Positions 1 to 12,400 of a stretch of 64,000 nucleotides of DNA are shown one piece after another. Below the pieces are notes generated by a model that was given only the letters and a program-made list of their open reading frames with translations, searched no databases and was not told the origin of the DNA. This stretch comes from Pegea sp. RAD2-039 (lineage: Eukaryota > Chordata > Thaliacea > Salpida > Salpidae), in the NCBI GenBank assembly GCA_034620365.1, contig JAQGEQ010000020.1:62001-126000 (forward strand). The letters are read 5' to 3'. Positions within the stretch are counted from its first letter, which is position 1, and each line of letters begins with the position of its first letter. The translations under genes and the position numbers were made by a program.

Positions 1-3000
1 TTTCATGTAGAGATATAAGCTAATATCTTATGGGAATTACTATTTCTTATGATTTAATTTAATTTACAATTACATGAGAGATAATACATAAGCCTTAAAA
101 CATGAAAATGTAAAAACTGACATTATAATAAAGATCAATAAACCTAAAAAATCTTTTTATTTCATTTATCATTTTTTAAATCTTTAAGTTTTGAGCTCTT
201 TTAAAATAATAGACAAAAATGAAGTGCTTATATTTGGTTTTCAAGATTGGGTTTGTTTTCAAGTAAAACCCAATTAAATTTACATAAATTGGTACTTTAT
301 CAAAAGAAGAATTTGAAATATCATCACTATTAGATGTTTCTGTAAAAAGCGTTGGCTTTACCGCGCTCTACTACAAGCAAAAGAGCTTTACATACCCTTG
401 CCTACAAACAGAAAGATTTTTGTTTTTTTTTAAACTAAAACTTCATTTTCTGTTGCATAGGAACACAAGAAACATTTTTATTAAATTTTATTTTCTTTGT
501 TTACATAAAAGTTTCAAAGTAACAACTAAACTTAGGATTACAAATCTGGTAATATTTTAAACCGATTAATTAACCATTTTATTCAATGTTTCGAAGACTA
601 TAGAGATCTTTTTAAGCGAATTCAGTTTGTATTAAATATAAAGTAACAAAAAAGGGCGACCATAAATATTTTCCTTGTGTTAAAATGCTTGAAAACAGAA
701 AGAAAAGTCTTCCAAAGTTTCAAAGCAAGTAAAGTAGTCAACAAGTTTTCATTCCATTGTTCCATATTTTCGTTTGGGAAAATTACAAATCGAAAATGAG
801 AAAACCACCGAATATGAAACTTGGAATACAAAATATTTGCTTTTTAAGTTTTTTGTTTACTGAGCAGAGTAAGAAAAGATTCAAATAAAGAATGAAGAGG
901 AAAAAAGAACATGAAGAAAATATTTTTATTTATGAGAGCTTGTTGTTGTTTCTCACTTTACAAAAACATATAAGTAAAAACAGTTAATATTTTATAGTAT
1001 AAAAAATTGGATAAAATCAAAAACAATTGAAAAAGGATTAAAATTCAGAAAATAATAGTTGATAAAAAAGATGCTTTTTTAGCTATGAAATTTTTCGTAT
1101 AAATTTCACTTGGAAAAATAGGATGTTGACTGACTAATTTTGCTGCATTCTAGTTTGTGGTTAACAATCAAAATTGTTTTTCAAATCCATGGAATTTACA
1201 AATATATATTACATAATTTACTATTTTTAATGTCTATTGAAAACTATCTCCAATATACAAAAGATTGTTTTTCAGATTTTACAGCGAGAAAATGTGTTTT
1301 TTTGGAAAATACTTTTAATTATTTCAAATCAATAAAAAGATGAAGCAATAAAACTGTTATCTGCGAGTTTCTTATCAACGATTCAATCTGATTAAATTTA
1401 AATCATTACAAATTATATTTTAAAAAATTTCTTTGTATTTTTTTGATAAGAGAGATAATCTTTTATGCAAAATTAGTTGAATGATAATTCTCCAGTACAA
1501 AATATTCTCAGCTATGTGAAACCTGTAAAACTGTAAAACCATATATAGAGATATGTTCTAACAACTTTGATTGAAACTATTGAAATTGGTGGTCAATGTA
1601 AGTTCTATGTTTTTAAGCATTGTGCTCTAAAATTATGTTTCAAAGTTGAAAAAGTGATGTACTACATTTGATTATTGTAAGCTTGCAAAAAATATTAAGA
1701 TTAGTCAAGTTATTCAAGCTACAAATAAAACGTAAAATACTTCTTTTGTATAAGCACAGTATGAGCATGTAGAAGCTTTATGTAAAGAAGTAAAGCGAGT
1801 CGAAGACAACTTAAAAGATTTTTACCATTGTAAAAGTTTGATTCAATTTTGAACTCATTTGAACTTTAATGTTTAGTTTTGAAATTACTCAAAAACTTTT
1901 GAAAACTATTAAACAATATTTGCAATAAATCAAAGTCTTATAAGCTCATGACTATGAAAAGATTTTTAAAAATAAAATTCGTTCAAATCCAAATACTGAT
2001 ACAAACTTTTATTCAATTTATTTATTATTGGTTTAGTATCATATGACTATGTAATAAATCAAACTTAGATATGTCATTTAAGTTGTTTTCAGTCTGGCTC
2101 GGTAGCGTCCTCAAGCGAGAATTTATTCACAAAAATGTTTGTTTTAAACCAAAATTAGATTAATGGAATGAGCTTTTTCACTTGTATAAATTGAAAACAA
2201 GCCTTGCAGTTTTGTTTTCATTCTGCGATAAATGTAAAATTACAATAAAAATTTGTATTTATTCATTTACTATTTTCAACCAAGTGAAATGATGGCTTTC
2301 ATTTATTACTATAGTGTTTGTGTTTTTCAGTTGAATACAAGGAAATTTTCTGTTAACCACTTTCAACGCTATTTACTTCTCATGTGACTAATGCTTACAG
2401 AGTTGAAAAACACACTTATATAACTTTTAACTATATTATCTTGATTGTAAATTAAACACAATTAAAATGTTATTTACATTTTGCACTCACCAAGTAAGTA
2501 TAAAGTTTATCAATGCAAATATTTACTATACAATTTAAAGTAGAATTTTAATCAAATGAATAAAAATGTATACAGACAAATAAGCTTATACAAAAATATT
2601 AAATATAAACCATTTTTTTCATTTTTTTTTATTTGCTAAATGTTTAAATTTTTTATTACATTTGTAAGCTTATGAAAAATAGTTTATTTTTCATATAAAC
2701 CTGTTTTTTAGAACCGTTTGTTTATTTAACTTCTCATATTAAAGCAAGTATTATACATTTGATTAATTAAAACATTGTTTATAAGCTTCTTTGCTATTTC
2801 AATTTTTGAGCCCATGAAAAAATATTCTGCTCATAATTAAAAGTTAAAGATTAGTGTTCAAAAACAAAGTTTGAATTTCAAGAATTAATATAAGCTCTTA
2901 AAAGGTTTATTTTTATCTAATTTAAGATGTTAAATTTTGGAATTTATAATTAATTTGGAATGTATATAATTTGAAATTGACTATTGACTTATTTTGCACA

Positions 3001-6000
3001 AAACTTCTGCTGTAGTTTCATACAAAAGTAGAATAGTTTTAATAAACATGATAGATATTTAATTTTTCCTCATTTTTGTCAAGCTTTGACTGAAACACCC
3101 CATTAGTAAAAAGTTTGAATTAATTTTGCAATAATATTTTAAAGGAAAACTTACAAGAGCTATTATATAAAGTACAAACATTGCTAAAATAAAAAGTTTA
3201 ATCAGATACTAGCTTTTATTCTATCCAATTTATATCATTAATTTTAAGAGTTTTTTTTAACAAAGGTTGAAAAATGTTATAGCGGACAAAAAGAAATATA
3301 TTTGTTTATACAGAGTGCGTTTTACGTAAACAATGAAGATATTCAAAGAATTTTTATAGATTATGAATATTGTTAGCATTTAGATTGAACTATTTTTCGA
3401 TTTCTAAGTATTGTTTACTTGGTTGGCATTTCACTTATTAGAGCATAAGCTACAAATGGTGGTAAAGTTGAAAGTATTTATCTGATCCTAGAAGCTCAAG
3501 CAAAGATTGATTCAGGTTTTTTCATTGAAGAAACAACTTATTTGATAAATTGAATTTCGCCTAAGCGCGGTTTACCGATAAATACTGAAAAATCTTATAT
3601 ATTAGTGGTGTACAAGTGTAGAAAATTTGAAAATATGTACTTACATGTTCATAAAGCAATTGCTTTAAAAAAAGTTCATTTAAGCTCACTTATAATCTGA
3701 AAATAGTCTTGAGAAATTGTAAATTAGGAGATTGAACTTTATTTTAGCTTGCTTCTTCAATAGTGACTTCACATTGAAGGATAAATTTCCTTATTTATGT
3801 TCAAAGACTCTAATAACAAAGAAACTTAAAAGTCAACAAAACGAATAATTTTGTAAAATAGTTTTTGAAAGATATTTTTGCACAATTGCAGATCTTTTGC
3901 AACTTTTAATTCTCTCAATATTTTAAATAATTTCATAAAATAAACAGAAATAAAAGATAGGTTTTTGAAGACAATATATCATGTTCAAGGCCATTGACGG
4001 CAAACAACTTAACCATTGAACAAACAGATGACAATTATTGATCTAACTATTCGAGTGACCCAGAAGCAAACAAACAAAAGCTCAAGTCTTGGAAAGAAAG
4101 CTATAAGTGGAAAATAATGGTAGTGTTGAATTAGAAATACTTTCTTGGGTTCAAATTAATGGTTGCAGATATGTTTTGGTGTGCAGCAAACTCACTAAAT
4201 ACTTTCTCATTATTTTTTCTTTAACTTGATGATTTATCAAACTTTTATCCGACCATTAACTTTACATAGAAAGTAATCTAAAAACCACAAAAAAGTAAGT
4301 TGATAAGAGATTAGAAAAGTGTTTGAAAAGTAGTAAGTTAAAGTCAACTTTTAAATGGAATAGTTGATGGTGAGGATTTTGTGAAAAAAAAACGAATTGA
4401 AATATTTGTAGCTATCCCGTTCCTAACTCAATAAGGTTACTTATTTGATTTTATCTCTTCAATCATTTAGGAGTGATGTCCTTGACACTCACTAGGCTCT
4501 CTGAAGAGCAGTTCTTACGCGCAAACAACGAGCTCCTTAAGGAGTAATAAGAAAGAAACAACGGTGAAAAAGTAAGAATTAAGAGAAGTCGAGACATGCT
4601 TGGATGCACACAAGCTTATGCGGCACAAAGCTTGCTAAAGTAAAATGAGTTGCTGCAAAAACAAGTGGATTAAAGTAATGATGGTAAGTTTCCACTCTAC
4701 ATTCGTAAGAGAGAAGTCTCTAGAGCTATTTAGAGTGGCATTTCATGAAGCAGCGGCTCGTAGATAATTAAAAAAATGTGGTTTACAGTGTGTATGGATT
4801 ACTCATTACAGAAGGTGCAACAGTGATTTTGGGAATCAAAAACTATTAAGGAAAACGAGTTCTTTTAAATTATATGCTTGTTAAATTACCTTCCCCTTGT
4901 CATGTGATCATTGCTTAATTTGTGGTTTTATTAAACAATGTTTGGAATTTTCAAAATGACTTTTTGATTTACAATTAAAATTGTTATTGTTTTGCTTAGA
5001 AGTCAAAATAACCAAACTTCTCATAACAGAACTTTATTGGGTTTTCTTTTACTTATTCTAAGCAGTTTTATAAATACAAGATTTTGTAAACATCTTAAAT
5101 CTGCTGATAAAAGAATTCTGTAAAATTTATACAGAAAATTTGGAGTAAATTTCAAACTTATTCTTTTATTAATTAATAACAATTATTTTGGAAAAGCTTT
5201 TATCATCGTTTTATTTAAATTTTAATAAATTTAATTTCAAGAGACTAATTCAATTTCTTAAAAAAAAACATCCTAACAAATGACAACAAAGAGAACATAT
5301 AATGTAATCCTCGAGAGCTAATAAGATCAGAAAGTCAAATAAATACCATGGCTGCAATTTCAATTTCAATACTGCATTTGGTACAAAGTTTTAGAAAATT
5401 CCGCTTTAAAGTTTGGTTTATTTACTTGACATCAGCTATAGGTTAAGTACTAGGCACTTGAAATAAATCCTTTGTTTGAATTGTAGGGGATGACTTGGTT
5501 GATGCAATAAATAAATTGTGTCAACTTCGGTTTAATCATATGTATGAATAAAAATATTCAAATTAGAATTGATTTCAAGATATTAGTAAAATTCTAAAGG
5601 TTTGAGTAATTTGAAGGAGTATCTATACAAGATTTAAGTATAAATCATAAATCAAGTATCTATTAAGCTTTTGTAATCTTGATTATTCAAATTAATGATT
5701 TCAACTTTACTACTAGTTACGTTGTTGTAAGATATGTTACCAGATGGCTTTAAAATAAATAGTAAACTTGTTTAAAATTAATTCTGTATAATTTAATTGT
5801 CGAATATTTAAAAATTGCTGTTTCTAAAGTTTTATTTTCTAAGTATTTTGGAAGTTGATATCTTTATTAGTGATTTTTTGAAAAATGACACCATTTGCGT
5901 TTATTGTGCAGAAATGATATTTAAGCTTTGAAAAATATAACAATGACGCAAAAGCTTTTTTTATCTTTTAAAACTTTTTGAAAAGATAAAATAAATTATG

Positions 6001-9000
6001 ATAAAAAGTAAAAATTGCTAATTGCTTTGTATGCTTTCATTAAACAAATGAAGGAATTTTATTTTGAAATGAAATATTTCCAGGCCATATTTTCATATCA
6101 AACTTACTTAATGATATATGTTATAGTATGAAACCAATAGTTTTTTCTCAAATGTAGTTTCCATCTAAAACCCTTTCTACTTTCAGGGTCTACTTTTAAG
6201 TAAAATCGAAAAACCTTATAATTAAAAAAAACTTATTTTTTTCTTATTTTAATGTTTTTTGACAATATACTTTGATGTTCCTGGTTTTGAAGTTGATGCT
6301 AAAACCTCAAGGCTTCTAACTTTAATGTGAAAATTGTGATAAGATTTGTTGATTTTTGAATTTTTACCTGATACAAAATTCGTTATCAAAATTCTTCTGA
6401 AGTTAAAAGGTTACTTACATTTAAAACTCATTATATTAAATTTCATAGTTATTTCGATTTCAGTCATTTTTAATTTAACATTTATATATCAAAATAACAA
6501 CTTGAAAAGGATTGAAAAGTTTTTTTTCAAAGAATAAAAGCAATTTTATTAAGAAATAAATTTGTTTTAAATCAATATTAAGCGGTGATTTGTTTGCTAT
6601 CAAGTGGGCGAAAGCTCATAAGATTAGTTGGTGCATAATTTGAATTTTATTTATATTCTGCAAAAATATTTTAACTGATTGTAAGATCACTTTATCTATG
6701 ATCATATGACTAAAATAAATTGGATATCTTGGCGAAAATATTATTAACCTTTTACAAGAAACAACATAAAGTAAAATATTTTCTTATGATTGATTAGATA
6801 CTGATGTTTTTTTAAGATTGTTTTCAACTTTATACTTAAAATATCTCCAATAGTTTTTTTCAAATATTTTATTTTTAATAAACAAAACCAATTCATCACA
6901 GACACACGTCTAATATAAAACAATTATTACATTCAAACTTAATCTATTTTAAATTTCTTATGGTCTTCAATCTAATTTGAAAATATCAGAAGCAACCAAC
7001 TAATCTCCTCCTTAATTTTTTAATTATGTATACCACCACTAAAGTCTTTGAATATTTTCATAATAAACGTTGAGATTGTTCAAATTCTCAGAACATCTGA
7101 TCTTCTTTCTTAACTTGTATTTCAAAAAGTTGATTTGTGGTCTCAAGTTTTTGCAAGTGTTTCATTTAACAAGCACAATTTAGATTGAATTGATAACAAC
7201 TTCTAATTAAAATTCAGCATTTAACTGTTCATCATCATTTAATTTTATTTTAGAAATATTCAATCTTTTACTTGAAAGATTACTCAGCACTTCAAGTAAC
7301 TTCTATTCTAATCTATTTTTTCAAAGCTCGTCATAAACTATAAGTACTAGTCTTTCTACGGTCTGAGAAAGTCTTCGAAAATCCATGGGGGTCTCTTAGC
7401 AGTTACTTCACCACATTATCATCTAGTTTACGTCAGATGACCAAGAAAAAATTAGCTAATTGCAATCAGTCTTCTTGCATGCGTTTGATCAGCTTTTAAT
7501 CACGCCTTCGGCTACCTTTGGACAGTTATTTTGAAAGAAGAAGTTGTAATAACTTGTAAAAGCTTTCCTATTTTCATAAACTAAGTTTATTTTCAGTAGT
7601 TAAAGTAGTGATGAAATATTAAATAATAAGTTTGAGCATCAATACCAAATATGCAGTATTATAAAGACTTCATAATATGAGCTTCCAGTGAAGAGGCTGA
7701 AGTCATTAATATATACTTCACAGAAGAACATGTGAGAAAGTTTATGTTACGTAATTTTATTACAGAGTACTACGACTAAATAAGTTTTAAATTACTCCAT
7801 AACAAGCTATAGTATTGAACTCACAACTGTTTTAATTCAATAAAGTTACAACTTGTAAACATTACTATTCCTTTAAAACATTTATCTGTTACAAGATGTT
7901 TATGAAATAAGACTTCCTTGATTTCGCAAATAGTATAAAGTAAGCTTATACATTGAATTTTTTGTATAATTCTGATATTAAAATTATCATTATTATTTTA
8001 TTTAATTAATGAGTGCAACCAGATAACCTGAGTACAACCTAATAATGGATATTACATGCTAACGATGTATTGTTATATATTACTTAATAAAAATTTTGCT
8101 GAATATAGTTTTTTATCTTGATAGTAATAAGTTATTAAATTAGTTTGCTGGTAACTTAGAGCCGAAAAAGTAAGATAGAAAATTTGTTTCTAAATACTAT
8201 CATCAGTATCTTAGAAAGACAGGTAGTGACTCAGTTTTACTAAATAGCATTATATATATAAAATAGCTACCCGATCTATTTCTAAAAATATTTTAAAGTT
8301 GGTAGTAAAATTGAAAAAAGCCTTAACCTATTTTTAAAGTAACAAATCTAACCGTTACACCATCTACTGGTTACATATAGATAATAAAAAGTACATAGAT
8401 ATAAATATATCAAGTTTATTAACTATTTAATTATATAAATCTCAATCTAATTTGCCATTAATTTATCTAAGTTTTGAAAAACTCTAGATATTATTGAAAA
8501 TAATTATTTGTTTAACTTTTACGGAAAGACTTTTTAATATAGAATGGCTAACTGCTTAAATTTATCAAATGAAGCATACAGGACTTTTATAAACTCATTT
8601 TAGTCCACCAATTTAAGTTACTTGCTCGTGAGCCACCGGTTTAGTTTATAAAAAGTTAATTCATCAAAATAATTTGAATGTTACTACTTAAGTCTTATAG
8701 CAATTTACAAATAAACATTATCTTATCGGAATAATTAAGAAATAAACTTTGATAAAAACAGAGAAATATGTAATAAAGGAAACTGATATCAACTTGTAAT
8801 GTTGAAACTCTTTATACAGTTGTGAACCCTGAAAAATTTTGATTCAAGCTCTTTTAGCAAACAGTTAATGATAAAAACTCACAGCTTAACATTGAATATT
8901 AACTGCGGATAAAACTGAATAAGATTCTAAGAGACGATTAGAAAACATGATTACAGATAAATTTTTACAACTAAATGCAACTACTTAATGAAGAATAATT

Positions 9001-9426
9001 TGTTTAATCTAGATTTAGTTGTAGAAAGAGATCTTTGAAGACCACGAGTGACTTTTGGTAAATACTCCGACTAAGTTAATCAACTTCTAAAGTGGCTTCC
9101 AAACAATATGATTTTAATTTATGATAAGGACTTTTAAATACATCTTTATCATAAGGTATGACCTAAGGAACCTAATCTGATGGAATTTAGAAATAGTGCT
9201 GTTCCCGGTCAAGCTTTTATTACTTTAATATAAATTTAAGTAAAAATTTTATTATCAATTAAGATAAGAACACTGCAAATAGAGTTTCTACCTCAGCAAA
9301 TAACTCTACATTTCCTAACACAAAAGTCAATAAAAGAAAACTGAATGAACTAGCTGAACGAATAGAATGAGAATTCAGCGTTTAAAGCCATGATCATGTA
9401 AATGTCTTGGCTTATTCCAGAAGTTT
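1..9426. other. Gene-poor AT-rich region, no supported gene
   Basis: I read both strands and found no chain of exons with matching splice phases and no recognisable domain. Open frames here reach only about 60-70 codons, which chance allows. Locally less AT-rich patches occur near 345-420, 4440-4870 and 7320-7560; the first two contain coding-like but broken stretches and are treated separately. I saw no tRNA, rRNA or tandem array. Possible poly(A) hexamers for the SOX gene on the minus strand (TTTATT on the plus strand) lie near 9216 and 9248. Confidence 0.6.
4440..4870 (+). pseudogene. Broken coding-like stretch, possible retroelement or coiled-coil relic
   Basis: This patch is richer in G and C than its surroundings and has several coding-like segments interrupted by stops and frame changes. 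Near 4471-4545 one frame reads as a short amphipathic stretch (RLSEEQFLRANNELLKE) and then stops. Near 4595-4680 another reads as RDMLGCTQAYAAQSLLK, stop, NELLQKQVD. Near 4690-4765 a third reads FVREKSLELFRVAFHEAAAR. Near 4783-4820 TVCMDYSLQK faintly recalls the xVDYRxLN motif of Ty3/gypsy reverse transcriptases. I cannot assign a family. A decayed pol/gag-like element or a dead coiled-coil gene are both possible. No LTRs or target-site duplications were seen. Confidence 0.25.
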
Positions 9427-12400
9427 CTACAATTCTAATGGAGCATCAGCCTCCGTTTCTTCCTGCTGCTTATGATCGCTCTCTGTAGTTTGAATTATCT
9501 CTGTGTTGAGAAATTCAGGGAGGTCCGAAAGAGGTGCGCCTTCAAAATCATTCAAACTGATATTCTTCTCACCGCTATCTTCATCACTAGAAAATAAATG
9601 TGAGCTGATGTAGAGAAAAGATCAAGTTCCTACTTCTTTTTCTTGTTGACTTCTTTTTCGATATCTGAAGGCGGTTCCATATTAACCAAATCTTCAGCAG
9701 AGTTCTCTATGAAGTTTGTTTTTAATAAATAAAAACTTTAATAAAGTCGAGAAGCTACAGAGTAACCTTAAAGTATTTGAGTAGTTTATTTAAAACCCTA
9801 CTAACAAACCTATTAAACTATCAGTATATTTCTCGCAAGATGAAGATGAATAGTTTGTGTTTTCTTGTAGTACATCCGAATTTTGAGGAGTATACGTCTC
9901 TTCTAATGATTCCTGTCTGTTGTTTAAAGTAAATTTCATTGTATTGTCATTTGAAACAAACTCAAAAATATATCTCAACAATTATTTTCATTCTTAAGTA
10001 GTCTTTAGCCAGCATAAGTAGACTTCAAACTAAACTAAAAGAATATTGTAAAATATTTTGAAGCTTACAACCTTCTTAATTTTATAGAATTATAACTGAT
10101 AAATGAACAAGAAACCTATTAGCTTCCAAGTTATGAGATCGTGCTTGATTAGAAAAATCTTGTTGTTGATACTGGTTCATCATAGCTGGTTGTTGAAACA
10201 TTGAGTTCATTTGATCTGCATTTTGAGCTTGCATTTGACCATTCATAAGATGCTGAAATCATAGAATGTGTTGACTAAATAAGCTGATAAAATCTTGAAG
10301 TAATTTTCACTTGATTCTGAGCAGCTTGTTGATTTGCAATCATCATACCATTTGGAGTTTGACTTTGCAGATACATTGCAGGGTTATTTGGCTGCATTGC
10401 TTCAAAAGATGGCTTGTTAATTAGATTAGCAGTTCTTTGAGCCACACCTAAATAATTACATGACCAAAGTAAAAAATTATATAAATTTCTAACCGCATGA
10501 TAATTAAGCATGTATAAAGAAAATATTTTAAGTGGGTCAAAATATTTTAATTAAAACTCATAATATTATCTATCAACTTGAAAAGTTTTAATTACGATAT
10601 TTTAACAAACTTATTTACAGTAAAGGAAATGTAAAGAAAAAAACTAATTAAAAATATCTCACCAGGGTTGATGCCATGACTAACGTACATATTATGGGTA
10701 GAGGACGTTGGTTGAACTGGCATGGTCATCACATTCTGTCCATTCACTAAATTGGAATTGTTTGTTGAAGGTAGAACACTTCCACCAAAATGGTTAAAAG
10801 AATTAACATATTGAGACATTCTGCCACCTCTGGTGTTTTCTGTGATGGCATATAACCATGTGATGCCCTGGCCGAGGCGTCGTTTCTTAGGTTTAGGCTG
10901 ATATGTCCATTCTAGAAACCAACCGTTGTTAGTATTTCTTGATTTTCAGGAGTTTTTATTGAGGATTTACTAATACAATTCTTTTAACTTTTGTATAATT
11001 TAATTACAACCGCAAAATGTTGAATAAGTTTTTCACCTGGATGTTTAAGTTTGTGATCGGCTTTTATCTTTGCAGCCTCTTCATAAAACGGTTGTTTCTG
11101 TTGAGGAGTCATTGCTTTCCATTTTTCACCAAGCCTAACACTTATATCAGCATTGTTCATACCTAAAACAAGAAACATTTTAAACTTCGATCTAAAATGT
11201 TTTAAAGATAAAAGTCAGTTACAGGTACACTAAAAAAGCAATTTTGAAATATTATTTGAATCAAAACTTTATTTCTATTTAACTTTAGTTTGTGAAAATC
11301 CTATAAGTTCAAAATATATCTCTTAATTAATGTAAATCTTTTGGAATTCTCTGATAAAGTGAAAAAAAATATATTTTTTGAGATAAATTCTTAAAAGCCT
11401 TTATTAAAACTTCCACTAGCTTATCAGAAAATGTGACTAAATTACTCTATGATTAAAGTGTAAGTACTAAGTAGGACTAGCACTAAAGATACAATAACAG
11501 TTTTGTGACAAACTTGCAAACTACAATACGTGAAGTTAATTACAAATTGTCAAAGAAAAATGGATTTCTTTGAGACATTGAGAAGTTTTAAAAGTCTGAA
11601 AGTATTTTCAATTTGTTATCTTATGAAATAGAAGAAAATTTGTTCAAATATTCAAATATTTCCGGTTCATTGTCATTTAATTCGTGGAACAAAGGCTTTC
11701 AATTATAACTCTGCAGACTGTTTAATAGGTTAGAACATTTACCAGGATTATTCTTTGCTAATATCGCTCGCTTCTGACAAGACCAAACTAAAAACGCATT
11801 CATCGGTCTTTTAACTCTTTCTTTTTTCGGTTTTATTTCATTTAACTTTTCCATTTCTTCTTCGCTTTCATCACCTTCTACCCATTCCTTATCATGATTG
11901 ACATTTCTAGCGTATTCACTGTTATTCTGCGATTTAAATTAATTCATCTTCAGATCTTTCTGATTATTAAAAGAATCTCTGATGACCTTTCTAGTTTCTT
12001 AGTCGACAACTCAATAAATGAAAATATTTTAGATATAAAAACTAAAACGGTTCTCAAAAAACTACTTTGAAAAAATTAGAGAAAGAAATTAGGACATAAA
12101 AATATCAACTTTCTGAAACAAATTTCGAGGAAGTTTGCAGAGGAAGATGTCTTACATGATACGAAGTTCCTGGATTAGAAGATCCATCTGACATACTTGC
12201 TGGAGGTACAGCTCTATATCCAGGAGGTATTCCGGGGCCCCCATGACTCATGAGAACGTTTTGATTGTCGAGTATCTCATACCGAGTTGGATCAGCGCTT
12301 TGCTGAAAAGTTCAGAAAATAATGAAAGATTTTTGAAACTAATACATCAATCAGTAGAATGAAAAACATTTCAACTATTATAAAGTAAAGACTTACGACC

